From Candidatus Endomicrobiellum mastotermitis (GTDB taxonomy: Bacteria > Elusimicrobiota > Endomicrobiia > Endomicrobiales > Endomicrobiaceae): a DNA stretch of 64,000 nucleotides. How positions within the stretch are numbered: the first letter of the stretch is position 1; each line of letters opens with the position of its first letter. Positions 9,102-17,591 of this stretch are shown here, piece after piece. The stretch lies in NCBI GenBank assembly GCA_031272445.1, contig JAISTT010000018.1, positions 45,605 to 109,604 on the forward strand, written 5' to 3'. The translations under genes were made by a program, and so were the position numbers. The notes under the pieces were generated by a model that was given only the letters and a program-made list of their open reading frames with translations, had not been told where the DNA came from and did not search any database.

Positions 9102-10190
9102 TTAATTTTTCTCTGTAAACTTTATTATATTACCTATTATTTCAACAACTTTATCTGGATACTGGACAATATAGTAATTTTTCTCTGTAAACTTTATTAT
9201 GTTACCCATTACTTCAACAACTTTATCTGGGTAGTGACCTACAGCTGTTTCTGCTGAGAGCATAACATAATCAGTCCCATCTATTACAGCGTTTGCAACA
9301 TCACTCACCTCAGCTCTTGTTGGTATAGGATTTTCAACCATGCTTTCAAGCATCTGCGTTGCAATTATTACAAATTTTTTTTGCGCCATACATTTTTTTA
9401 TTATATGCTTTTGTACTATAGGAACTGTCCATATTGGGATTGAAATTCCCATGTCACCTCTTGCGACCATTATTCCGTCGCAGATTTTAAGGATGGACTT
9501 AATGTTGTAAATTCCTGCTCTATCTTCGATTTTTGCAATGAGCTTACAGTTTTTATTGTTTTTTGATTTTAAGATATCTACTAATGGTTCCATATCAGAT
9601 TGATCTCTGACAAAAGAATTTGCAACAAAATCTGCGTTGCATTCCAGTGCATAGATCATTCCTTCTCTATCTTTTTTTTCCATTAATGGAAATTTAAGGT
9701 CGGCTTGAGGAATATTTACGCCTTTATTTTCTTTTAGAATGTAATCCATTTGAACTTCAGTAACAAGCTCATCATTTGTTGAGGATAAAACTTTAAGTGT
9801 AAGATTGCCGTCATCTATAAATATATTCGATCCTTTTTTGACGTCAGTAAGAGTGTTTAGGTAGTCTATAAAAATCTTTTTGTTATCACCCATAATTTCA
9901 TTTTCTTTATTTGTAAGAATTAACTGCTGTCCTTTTTTTATTTCTGTTTTCCCTTCTTTTATCTTACCAATTCTTATCCTGTGACCTTCAAGATCCACAA
10001 GAGTTTTTATGTGTTTCTTGTATTTTTTGTTTAGGGTTCTTATTAACTCAAAATCTTTTTCATGTTCTTCATAAGTTCCGTGTGAAAAGTTAAGTCTCAC
10101 TACTGTCATCCCGCTGTCTGACATTTTTTTCAAAGTTTTGAGAGAACGCGTTGAAGGACCCATTGTACAAATAATTCCTGTCTTACTCAC
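9102..10190 (-). CDS. pyk: Pyruvate kinase, C-terminally truncated
   Basis: Catalyses PEP + ADP to pyruvate + ATP at the end of glycolysis. The catalytic barrel and the inserted B domain are intact: TMGPST and NFSHG near the N-terminus, KIEDRAGI (catalytic Lys and metal-binding Glu), CDGIMVARGDMG, and ATQMLESM...PTRAEVSDVANAV. The usual C-terminal allosteric domain (about 120 residues) is missing. The protein instead ends in two near-identical 24-residue copies built around YPDKVVE(V/I)(M/I)GNIIKFTEKN. The start is GTG with AAGGAG seven bases upstream. Only 48 bases separate the stop from the next gene, so the missing domain has been deleted. Catalysis is likely to survive, with altered regulation or oligomerisation. 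Confidence 0.9.
   Translation of the reverse strand: MSKTGIICTMGPSTRSLKTLKKMSDSGMTVVRLNFSHGTYEEHEKDFELIRTLNKKYKKHIKTLVDLEGHRIRIGKIKEGKTEIKKGQQLILTNKENEIMGDNKKIFIDYLNTLTDVKKGSNIFIDDGNLTLKVLSSTNDELVTEVQMDYILKENKGVNIPQADLKFPLMEKKDREGMIYALECNADFVANSFVRDQSDMEPLVDILKSKNNKNCKLIAKIEDRAGIYNIKSILKICDGIMVARGDMGISIPIWTVPIVQKHIIKKCMAQKKFVIIATQMLESMVENPIPTRAEVSDVANAVIDGTDYVMLSAETAVGHYPDKVVEVMGNIIKFTEKNYYIVQYPDKVVEIIGNIIKFTEKN
9107..9235 (-). repeat. 72-bp tandem duplication at the 3' end of pyk
   Basis: The sequence beginning TTTTTCTCTGTAAAC at 9107 recurs at 9179 with a period of 72 bases (24 codons) and only a few substitutions over about 55 bases. The duplication stays in frame and creates the doubled C-terminal helix of the truncated pyruvate kinase. 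Confidence 0.9.
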
Positions 10191-10610
10191 TTTATACTCC
10201 TTTTGTTGTTTAAACTTTTCTTTTAAAATGAAAAATTTGATTATTAGATTTAATATTTATAAATATAACGAAATAACTAAAACAAATAGTTTTTAGATTA
10301 TAATTATGCACATAAACTAGTTGAAATATATTTTCATCTAAAATGGTTCTTTTTAGAAGTATTACTGCGACAAACAATATAAGATATAAACTCACTAACT
10401 GGTTTTTAACAATTCTCTGTATTTATTAATTTATTTGTAGTATTAAGAGTCTAAAAATCTGTAAGTTTACAAGGATTGTTAAATTAGAGAAATAATGAAA
10501 ATTATTCTTTTTTTTAATAAATAGAACATACTTTAGAAAAACTTTATATGAATTTATACCTACTATTGTATACAAATTTTATATTTTAAGTCAATTTTGT
10601 AGCTAGGGAT
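10191..10610. other. 420-base spacer between rnhA and pyk
   Basis: A very AT-rich spacer with no credible coding frame. The minus-strand frame at 10210-10395 has no recognisable features. AAGGAG, the pyk ribosome-binding site on the minus strand, is at its left end. I saw no RNA gene or convincing promoter. Confidence 0.5.
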
Positions 10611-11291
10611 TTATTTGCTCCTTGCAGCTTTTTGTGCCAAGTAGTCAGCTCTATTGTTTTTAGGATTTCCAGTATGACTTTTTATATGTCTCCACTCAAC
10701 TTCTATTTTTGCTTTTAAAATGAAATTCACGTACTCTTTTGAAAGAGCATTTTTTGCCTTCCATTTACCTGACACAAATCTTTCTATGCCTTGATAGTCG
10801 TAATTAATTCTTACTCTTTTTACACTATTATTCTGACACCATTTTATTGCTTCAATGACTGATTTTAATTCTCCGCCAAATTGTCTGAATTGTGTGTTTG
10901 GAATAGTACCTGAAATCTCAGCTTTTATCTCGTTTCCTAAATAAATGATTACACCATAACCTGTGACACCTGCAATATATGAGCCATCTACAAAAGCTTC
11001 ATAAATGTTACTCTCCGCTGAGTAAGTTTCAAAATTATTTATTTTGTTCCACTCTGAACTTATAATTGCGTCAATTTCAGGAGTGTATAATTGTTTTTTT
11101 ATGGAGTAAGTATTTCTCGTGGGTTTATAGTAAATTAAAATCCTTCCATAGAACTTATTACTTGCAGAAATTTCAAGCTTAACAGAGTAATCCTTAAAAT
11201 AGGTGTTGTCAAAAAAAATGTTTATATTTTGTTTTTTAAGTGCGTTTTGTAACTCTAAAGCTTTATTTTTGAGTTCGTTTTTATACAACAT
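10611..11291 (-). CDS. rnhA: Ribonuclease H with an uncharacterised N-terminal domain
   Basis: Degrades the RNA strand of RNA/DNA hybrids. The C-terminal half (about residues 95-226) is a type 1 RNase H fold with all four acidic catalytic residues visible: D102 (FVDGSY), E141 (GGELKSV), D165 (NYDYQG) and D216 (NNRADYL), plus H206 in KSHTGNP. The first 95 residues do not resemble the usual hybrid-binding domain. They are rich in Lys, Asn and aromatic residues (YKNELKNKALELQNALKKQN...), so they may be a lineage-specific nucleic-acid-binding domain. The start is the ATG after GGAAAG. The gene sits next to rmuC in a DNA-maintenance run on the minus strand. Confidence 0.9.
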   Translation of the reverse strand: MLYKNELKNKALELQNALKKQNINIFFDNTYFKDYSVKLEISASNKFYGRILIYYKPTRNTYSIKKQLYTPEIDAIISSEWNKINNFETYSAESNIYEAFVDGSYIAGVTGYGVIIYLGNEIKAEISGTIPNTQFRQFGGELKSVIEAIKWCQNNSVKRVRINYDYQGIERFVSGKWKAKNALSKEYVNFILKAKIEVEWRHIKSHTGNPKNNRADYLAQKAARSK

Positions 11292-11324
11292 TATTGCTGC
11301 TTTCCTCTAAATATCTTGCGCCAT

Positions 11325-12500
11325 TTATTCTATAAATTTTGAGATTTCTTCTGGAATTTCTTTTTTTATCGGAGCTCCGAGTTCTTTTAATTTTTGTACT
11401 CTTTCTATAAGACTGTCGCCCTTTTTATCGGACGAGTGAAGTCTTTTTATAGCTTCTTGCGTTTTATTTTTTGCCTCAGATATTTTTTTGTCAACTTCCA
11501 CTAGAATTTGTATGAACGTTACAAATTTATCGTAAAGACTACCACCTTGTTTTGCTATTTCAAGTACGTTTTTTTTCTGATTTTCCTGGCGCCATATGTA
11601 TTCAATAGTTTTTAAAGTAGCTAAAAGCGTTGAAGGAGTTGTAATTACTATATTTTTTTTAAGAGCATAGGCTATAAGGTCAGGGTTATCTTTTATAGCA
11701 AGAGAAACTGCTCCCTCTATGGATACAAACATCAAAACATATTCTGGTTGGCTTAGTTTTGGCAGATTTACGTAATCTTTTGAAACAAGGTCATCAATGT
11801 GTCTTTTTATGCTTACGGAGTGTTGTTTTAAATAACTTTTTTTATCGGATTCATCTTGTGAGTTATAATATTTTTCATAAGCTACAAGTGAAGTTTTGGC
11901 GTCTATTATGATGTGTTTTTTGTTTGGTAAAATCACTACATAATCTGGGATTTTTTTTTCGTCATAAGTTTTAAATTGTTTTTGAGATATATAGTTTACC
12001 CCTTCAGTCATTCCAGCGCACTCAAAAATTCTTTTAATGCTTGATTCTCCCCACATTCCCTGGATTTTATTTTCGCCTTTTAAAGCTTCTGCAAGATTAT
12101 TTGCTCCTTCGCTTATATTTTTATTAAGATTTATCAATTTTTCCAATTCTTTTTGTAATTCTGACATTTTTTCAGCTTCGTAAATTTGAAGTTTTTCAAT
12201 CTTACTTCTAAATTCATCTATTTTTGCTTTAAAAGGACTTACAATGTTTTCAAAAGAATTTTTGGTTAAGTTTGTAATTTGTGTGTTTTTTTCTTCTAAT
12301 ACTTTTGAAGCTATGTTTTCAAATTCTATTTTTAAACTTCCATTAAGCTTTAATTGTTTTTCAATTTGTTCAGTTAGATTTTTAATTTTTTGCTCTTTAG
12401 CTGCATTATCTTTTATTGCAGATACATATTTATATATAGATAAGCAAGTCCCTAGTGTTATTCCGAACAAAAATGATAAAACTAAAATTATTATGTTCAT
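11325..12500 (-). CDS. rmuC: DNA recombination protein RmuC
   Basis: A membrane-anchored coiled-coil protein with a C-terminal nuclease-like domain, implicated in limiting inversions and other rearrangements at repeats. The 391 residues comprise an N-terminal membrane helix (1-22), a long coiled coil (about 30-140), and the RmuC domain. The domain signatures are NKIQGMWGESSIKRIFE, KIPDYVVILPNKKHIIIDAKTSLVAYE and PEYVLMFVSIEGA. It is collinear with rnhA and a RecB-like nuclease gene, suggesting a genome-maintenance group. Confidence 0.92.
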   Translation of the reverse strand: MNIIILVLSFLFGITLGTCLSIYKYVSAIKDNAAKEQKIKNLTEQIEKQLKLNGSLKIEFENIASKVLEEKNTQITNLTKNSFENIVSPFKAKIDEFRSKIEKLQIYEAEKMSELQKELEKLINLNKNISEGANNLAEALKGENKIQGMWGESSIKRIFECAGMTEGVNYISQKQFKTYDEKKIPDYVVILPNKKHIIIDAKTSLVAYEKYYNSQDESDKKSYLKQHSVSIKRHIDDLVSKDYVNLPKLSQPEYVLMFVSIEGAVSLAIKDNPDLIAYALKKNIVITTPSTLLATLKTIEYIWRQENQKKNVLEIAKQGGSLYDKFVTFIQILVEVDKKISEAKNKTQEAIKRLHSSDKKGDSLIERVQKLKELGAPIKKEIPEEISKFIE

Positions 12501-12613
12501 AAGAAACGTCTCTTTTAAACTTTAATTTATATTTAAAATGTAACCAATTAATTTCACAAACGAAAATTTATTTAAGTTCGTTGACATAAAGCTACACATA
12601 AGCTTACTTAGTT

Positions 12614-13519
12614 TTAAAGTCTGCCGCCGGGGCATATTTCTTTGTAGTTGCAGTATCTACATAAAATTGAGTTGTTTGTAAAGGGGAACTCTTTTTTATC
12701 TTTAGGAATGTTTTTTTCTATGTCAGCAAGATATTCGTACATGTTTTTTGTTTCATATACTACTATGTTTTCAAATTCCAAAATTGAGTTACTGTCAATT
12801 TTAACATTATTTTCTTTATATTGTGGATAAAGATAAACTATAATAGGTACAATATCATCGGCTTCTTTATTGAAATGATAGCTTGCCCAAAGTGTATATC
12901 CTGTAAGTTGTTTTAAATGTTTTTTTACATCTGGTTTTCCTGTTTTCCAATCCATAATATATACTTTATCAAGAATGGGAAATAAAAAATCCACTTTACA
13001 AAATGCTTTATATTTTTTTATTCTGAACTCTCCAAAACCTTCAGGTTCTATAATCCACTTAAAGCTTTGTGGCACTGCGTTTTTTTTAATCCATGTAAAT
13101 CTTGAACTATTAAGAAAATTTTCTAATGTATCTTTAACTTTCACGTAGATTTTAGATGGTAGTATGATTTCGCCGTTGTAATAATGTTCAAAAAAAGTTT
13201 TTGAACAACAATATTTTTCAGTTATTTTGAAAGAATATTTTAAAAACTTATCCATGTTTACAGGTTTTGTGATTTTTTGGTATCTTCTAAGTAAATCTCT
13301 TATAATATCGTGTACGATATTTCCAGTTTCTAATGGTTTGGAGGTCAAACTTTTTAAAAATTGTATTTTTTCAAGAGGCATTTCTTTATCGAACTTTGCA
13401 TAATAATCGTAGAAGTATTGCCTTTTGCAGTTTGAAAATTTTTCATATCTTGAAATAGACCAACCTAGAATCTCAGTGTAGTTAAATGTTTTTATATCTT
13501 TCATTATGGTTACAAACAT
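12614..13519 (-). CDS. PD-(D/E)XK nuclease with Fe-S-type cysteine motif (RecB/AddB-like)
   Basis: A 301-residue stand-alone nuclease domain of the RecB/Cas4/AddB superfamily. Catalytic elements are D177 (KVDFLF), D190-x-K192 (IMDWKTGK) and the Q204-x3-Y208 motif (QLTGY). Four cysteines, one near the N-terminus (C31 in SNCKRQYFYDYY) and three at the C-terminus (C287, C290 and C296 in CRYCNYKEIC), reproduce the arrangement that holds a [4Fe-4S] cluster in AddB and Cas4. No helicase or CRISPR genes are nearby, so a general repair or recombination role is likelier than Cas4. Two candidate ATGs lie five codons apart, and neither has a clear ribosome-binding site. Confidence 0.85.
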   Translation of the reverse strand: MFVTIMKDIKTFNYTEILGWSISRYEKFSNCKRQYFYDYYAKFDKEMPLEKIQFLKSLTSKPLETGNIVHDIIRDLLRRYQKITKPVNMDKFLKYSFKITEKYCCSKTFFEHYYNGEIILPSKIYVKVKDTLENFLNSSRFTWIKKNAVPQSFKWIIEPEGFGEFRIKKYKAFCKVDFLFPILDKVYIMDWKTGKPDVKKHLKQLTGYTLWASYHFNKEADDIVPIIVYLYPQYKENNVKIDSNSILEFENIVVYETKNMYEYLADIEKNIPKDKKEFPFTNNSILCRYCNYKEICPGGRL

Positions 13520-13620
13520 ATTTTTAAAATAGTTGTGGGAAATACTTACAGATATTATATATAAAGTGTATGTTAAAATGAAATAGATGGAGTATGTGTT
13601 TTATAAATTAGAGAATTTTA

Positions 13621-15090
13621 TTAACTATAAGGTGTTAGAAGTCTGTACGCATTATTCCTAATGCGTTTTAGTAATGGCATATCTATACATTCTTGGGCAG
13701 TGGTAAGTTTTGCTTTTTCCTTTTTTGTTTTAATGATGTCACTAAGCTCTTTTGCTAAATCTTTGCTAAATATTTCCATATTGGATTCAAAATGAAGTTT
13801 AAAGCTTCTTACATCCCAATTTGCTGATCCTATAAAGACCCATTCATTATCGATCAAAAAAATTTTACTATGATCGAAAGGTGGCGGTGTACGATAAATT
13901 TTAACACCGCTTTCTATTAAACGTAAAAAATTTGGTTCAACTGCCCAATTTATAAAAGTATAATCACTTTTATCTGGAATTACTATTTCTACATTGACAC
14001 CTTTCATAGATGCCATTTCAAGAGCTGTTAAAATATTGTTTTCTGGTAGAAAATAAGGTGTTGTTATGAGGATTTTTTTTATTGCTGCATTTATTGCTCC
14101 GTGGACAATAAGTTCTATTATGTCATTTTTATTGTCAGGGCCATCTGGGATTAATCTTGCAGGAGTTAGTTCAAATTCAGTATTACGATTATGTGATGTT
14201 TTAGATTTAGATATTGATTGAAATTTTTTACCGGTGACAAACTCCCAGTCATCTTCAAATATGTCTGATATCTGTTGTATGACAGGACCTTTGATCTTAA
14301 AAGTGATATCTAAAATACCTTTTTTCAAATTATCTATTAAAACATTTCCTTTTGAAAGATTCATTCCTCCAAAAAAAGCTGTTTCTCCATCAATTATTAA
14401 GGTTTTTCTATGGTTTCTTAGATTTACAAAAGGCATTGTAACTGGAATTTGAGGAGGTAGAAATACACCATATTCCAAACCTTTAATTTGTGCAAGTTTT
14501 TTTTCTATTGAGCGATGAAAAAATTTCAAAGTGCCTATGCCATCAACTAAGATTTTCACTGCTGCTCCATTTTTAATTGCTTTTTTAAAAGCTTCAATAA
14601 ATTTTACTGTTTCACTGTCATAATCAAAAATATAACTTGAGATTAAAACTTCTTTTTTTGCATTTTGGATAGTTTTAATCATTTCTGGATAAGCTTCAAC
14701 GCCGTTTTGTAAGGGGACTATAGAATTCCCAAAAACAAAATTTTGTGGGTATACATTGTATCCGAAATTTAAAAATTGTTTGTAGTTTTTAGGCAAGTTC
14801 TTGAAAACATTTCTTATTGTTTGAATAGAATATTTTGTATGTGTGCTACTTTTTTTTTTCAAACGAGCACCTTTCCTTTTTACTCTATTAATTCCTAAAA
14901 ATATGTATAAAATAGTCCCAATAAATGGAGATAAAAAAACAAGCCCTATCCATCCTATTGAACTTTTAACATCGTCTTTATGTAGCAATATATGTATGCT
15001 TGCTCCTACAGATAAAGATATGTAAATAATAGCTGCGAAAAAAGTTCGTAAGTTAAGGTTGGTAAAATTTAATAAAATATTCTCAAACAT
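13621..15090 (-). CDS. cls: Cardiolipin synthase (phospholipase D superfamily)
   Basis: Makes cardiolipin from phosphatidylglycerol at the inner membrane. The protein has 489 residues: two N-terminal membrane helices (about 15-65, PLDc_N region), then two phospholipase D halves, each with an HKD motif. The first is HRKTLIIDG (H227, K229, D234) and the second is HSKIFLIDN (H407, K409, D414), followed by GSANWD. Length and architecture are standard. It is read leftwards and diverges from aroE. Confidence 0.95.
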   Translation of the reverse strand: MFENILLNFTNLNLRTFFAAIIYISLSVGASIHILLHKDDVKSSIGWIGLVFLSPFIGTILYIFLGINRVKRKGARLKKKSSTHTKYSIQTIRNVFKNLPKNYKQFLNFGYNVYPQNFVFGNSIVPLQNGVEAYPEMIKTIQNAKKEVLISSYIFDYDSETVKFIEAFKKAIKNGAAVKILVDGIGTLKFFHRSIEKKLAQIKGLEYGVFLPPQIPVTMPFVNLRNHRKTLIIDGETAFFGGMNLSKGNVLIDNLKKGILDITFKIKGPVIQQISDIFEDDWEFVTGKKFQSISKSKTSHNRNTEFELTPARLIPDGPDNKNDIIELIVHGAINAAIKKILITTPYFLPENNILTALEMASMKGVNVEIVIPDKSDYTFINWAVEPNFLRLIESGVKIYRTPPPFDHSKIFLIDNEWVFIGSANWDVRSFKLHFESNMEIFSKDLAKELSDIIKTKKEKAKLTTAQECIDMPLLKRIRNNAYRLLTPYS

Positions 15091-15225
15091 TTTAGTGATA
15101 CTAGTATCCCAGGATCGCAGTTATAATGCTATCAAAGTTAGTTCATTTTAGCAAGAAAAAAAATGTGCAATATAACAGTAATTTTTATTTATACTTTATA
15201 TATAATTATGTGCGAGAGGTTTGAT

Positions 15226-15254
15226 TTGATAATTATTTTGTATTGTAGTAAAAT
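15226..15254 (+). promoter_or_regulatory. Likely promoter of aroE
   Basis: TTGATA at 15226-15231 and TAAAAT at 15249-15254 are separated by 17 bases, ending 35 bases before the aroE start codon. It lies between the divergent cls and aroE genes and would drive the aroE-ispD pair. Confidence 0.6.
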
Positions 15255-15289
15255 AAGACTTCTGTCTTTAGTTTAAAAGTTGTGTTGAA

Positions 15290-16117
15290 ATGATAATAAA
15301 TACTGAAACAAAATTGTTTGCGATTTTAGGGTACCCTGTAAAGCATTCTCTTTCACCTCAAATGCAGAATGAGTGGTTTAAAAAAGAAAATTTAAATTGT
15401 ATTTATCTTGCCTTTGAATCACATCCTGACTATCTCGAGGAAACGGTAAAATCTTTGAAGCTTCTTAAATTTTATGGTGTCAATATAACCGTTCCTCATA
15501 AAATTGAAATAATGAAATATGTTGATTTTTTAGATGAAGCTGCGAAGAAAGTGGGAAGCGTAAATACTTTAGATTTTAAGAATAATAAAATTTATGGCTA
15601 TAATACTGATTATTTAGGGTTTAGTCAAGATTTATTAGCGAAAGAAATAAACTTAAAAAATAAAAATGTATTAGTAATAGGGGCAGGCGGTGCTGCAAGA
15701 GCAATAGTATATGCCTTGAAAAACAGCGAGGCTGGTAATATATATATATCAAACAGAACATTGAGAGGTGCACAGCAACTTGCAAATATATTTAAATTAA
15801 ATGTTTTTGACATTACTAAAGTGAAGGAACTCCTTCCAGAAATAGATTTACTTGTAAACGCTTCTTCATGCGGGTTAAAAAAAAGTGATGTTCTTCCTTT
15901 TAATGATATTGTTAGAGTAAAAAGTAGTTTGGTTATATATGATTTGATTTTTAATAAGGTAACGCCTTTTGTAAAATTTGCAAAAAGGAAAAAATTGAAA
16001 GTATTCACTGGTGAGGGGATGCTTGCACGGCAGGGTGCTTGTGGGTTTAAAATATGGACTGGAAAATACCCAGATATAAAGTTTGCTGAAACTTTTTTGA
16101 AAAAGTTTGTTGAATGA
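15290..16117 (+). CDS. aroE: Shikimate dehydrogenase
   Basis: NADPH-dependent reduction of 3-dehydroshikimate to shikimate in aromatic amino acid synthesis. Seen in the sequence: the substrate-binding serines in GYPVKHSLSPQMQN, catalytic K71 in NITVPHK, D107 in NTDYLG, the dinucleotide-binding loop GAGGAARA (131-138), and the C-terminal motif EGMLARQGACGF. At 275 residues it has standard length. Two other pathway genes, aroC and aroK, lie at 48.6-50.3 kb, showing that aromatic biosynthesis is retained. It is followed after 38 bases by ispD. Confidence 0.96.
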   Translation: MIINTETKLFAILGYPVKHSLSPQMQNEWFKKENLNCIYLAFESHPDYLEETVKSLKLLKFYGVNITVPHKIEIMKYVDFLDEAAKKVGSVNTLDFKNNKIYGYNTDYLGFSQDLLAKEINLKNKNVLVIGAGGAARAIVYALKNSEAGNIYISNRTLRGAQQLANIFKLNVFDITKVKELLPEIDLLVNASSCGLKKSDVLPFNDIVRVKSSLVIYDLIFNKVTPFVKFAKRKKLKVFTGEGMLARQGACGFKIWTGKYPDIKFAETFLKKFVE

Positions 16118-16155
16118 AATTAGAATTTTGTATTTATTTTGGTTTGGTAACTTAA

Positions 16156-16884
16156 ATGAAAAATGCCGTAGTAATATTAGCAGCTGGATTTGGAAAAAGA
16201 TTTTTGGACTCAACTTCTAGTGAAATTAAGGATAGGACTCTTAAGCAGTTTTTAAACATTAATGGTAAGCCAGTATTTTTATGGAGTGTTGAGACTTTTG
16301 CGTCAATAAAAAGTTTTGAACAAATAATTGTAGCTGTACCGCCTAAAATGGTTAAGACCTTGTCCTTAGAATATGAGAAATGTAAGCTAGGTTTTGTTTT
16401 TGTTTCGGGTGGGAATGAAAGATTTGAGTCAGTGAAAAATGCTCTTTCTATTATTGAAAATGACATTGATTTTGTAGCGTTGCATGATGCGGCAAGGCCG
16501 CTTATATCAAGGGAAGATATTTTAGAGGTTTTAAAAAGTGCTGAAAAGACGGGAGCTGCCATAGCGACTGAAAAAACGAAAGACACTATTAAATTAGTGT
16601 CGGGTGTTTGTGGAAAAACTGGAAGATATGTATTAAAAACTTTGGATAGAACATTTTTAAGGAATGCGCAGACCCCTCAAATTTTTGAGTTTAACCTTCT
16701 TAAGAGAGCTTACTTAATAAAGAAAATATCTAGTACTGTGACTGACGATTCGCAGCTTGTGGAAAAATTAAAAGTTAAAGTGTCTGTTGTTGAAACAAAA
16801 TTTCCAAATTTTAAAATAACAACAAAACAAGATTTTAAAATAGCAGAAGCTCTTTTTGCTTTTAAATCAAGAGTCTTCAAATAA
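16156..16884 (+). CDS. ispD: 2-C-methyl-D-erythritol 4-phosphate cytidylyltransferase
   Basis: Third step of the MEP pathway to isoprenoids, transferring CMP from CTP to methylerythritol phosphate. The CTP-binding glycine-rich loop is at the N-terminus (ILAAGFGKRF), followed by KQFLNINGKPVFLWSVE, then HDAARPLIS, KDTIK and the late motif AQTPQIFEF. The 242 residues are typical. ispF, which acts two steps later, starts 200 bases downstream. That spacer shows only a weak AT-rich promoter-like stretch. Confidence 0.95.
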   Translation: MKNAVVILAAGFGKRFLDSTSSEIKDRTLKQFLNINGKPVFLWSVETFASIKSFEQIIVAVPPKMVKTLSLEYEKCKLGFVFVSGGNERFESVKNALSIIENDIDFVALHDAARPLISREDILEVLKSAEKTGAAIATEKTKDTIKLVSGVCGKTGRYVLKTLDRTFLRNAQTPQIFEFNLLKRAYLIKKISSTVTDDSQLVEKLKVKVSVVETKFPNFKITTKQDFKIAEALFAFKSRVFK

Positions 16885-17084
16885 TTCAATGCTTTTAAAG
16901 TTAAAAAATTACTGAAAAGTTTATTTATCTGCTTATTTTTTTGTGCATTTAAAAGTAAGTTATGTATAAAAATAAATGAAAATAGAATAAGTAAAGTTAT
17001 AAAAATTAATTAAAAAAAGTTCTTTTGTATATGTTATATAGCTATTAAAATTTTAAGGCATTGTAATTTTCTAGTAAAGGTGTT

Positions 17085-17591
17085 ATGGCAGATATGTATA
17101 CTGGTTTGGGGTATGATATTCATAGATTTAAGAAGGGCAGATTGCTAGTTCTGGGTGGCACTATAATAAAAAGTTCTAGAGGTCTTAATGGTCATAGTGA
17201 TGCTGATGTTCTTGTTCACGCTTTGATGGACGCGTTGCTTGGTGCTGCAGGACTTAATGATATAGGTCATTTTTTTTCAAATACAGATTCAAAATATAAA
17301 AATATTTCTAGTATGTCTCTTTTAGGATTTGTTTATGAAAGGTTGAGAAAACAAAATTTCTATGTTAACAATATTGATGTTGTTGTTGTGGCAGAAGCTC
17401 CTAAAATATATCCCTTTATTGATGATATGAAGCAAAATATTTCCAAAACTATTAAATTGGAGAAGGAAAGGATTGGAATAAAAGCGACTACCAATGAAAA
17501 ATTAGGTTTTCTCGGGAGATGTAAGGGTATAGCTGCTATGGCAGTTGCTTCTATTGACAGGAGTAAGAAAGATGACGATAAAAATTTATAA
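17085..17591 (+). CDS. ispF: 2-C-methyl-D-erythritol 2,4-cyclodiphosphate synthase
   Basis: Cyclises CDP-methylerythritol phosphate with release of CMP in the MEP pathway. Zinc ligands D11 and H13 (GYDIHRF) and H45 ([12 protein letters not shown]) are present, with the downstream motifs GDIGHFF-like ([11 protein letters not shown]) and [12 protein letters not shown]. The 168 residues match the family. AAAGGTG precedes the ATG. The 3' end overlaps the proposed start of cysS by 20 bases. Confidence 0.96.
   Translation: MADMYTGLGYDIHRFKKGRLLVLGGTIIKSSRGLNGHSDADVLVHALMDALLGAAGLNDIGHFFSNTDSKYKNISSMSLLGFVYERLRKQNFYVNNIDVVVVAEAPKIYPFIDDMKQNISKTIKLEKERIGIKATTNEKLGFLGRCKGIAAMAVASIDRSKKDDDKNL

Noticed and set aside
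10210..10395. Minus-strand 61-codon frame upstream of pyk
   Set aside because: It has no usable start site and no motif. It looks like chance coding in AT-rich DNA.
12614..13519. Cas4 and a CRISPR-related locus
   Set aside because: The PD-(D/E)XK plus four-cysteine layout also occurs in AddB and stand-alone repair nucleases. No cas genes or repeat-spacer array exist in the window.
17545..17571. Upstream ATG as the cysS start
   Set aside because: It has no ribosome-binding site and adds residues not seen in the family. ATG 17572 has AGGAG at correct spacing.
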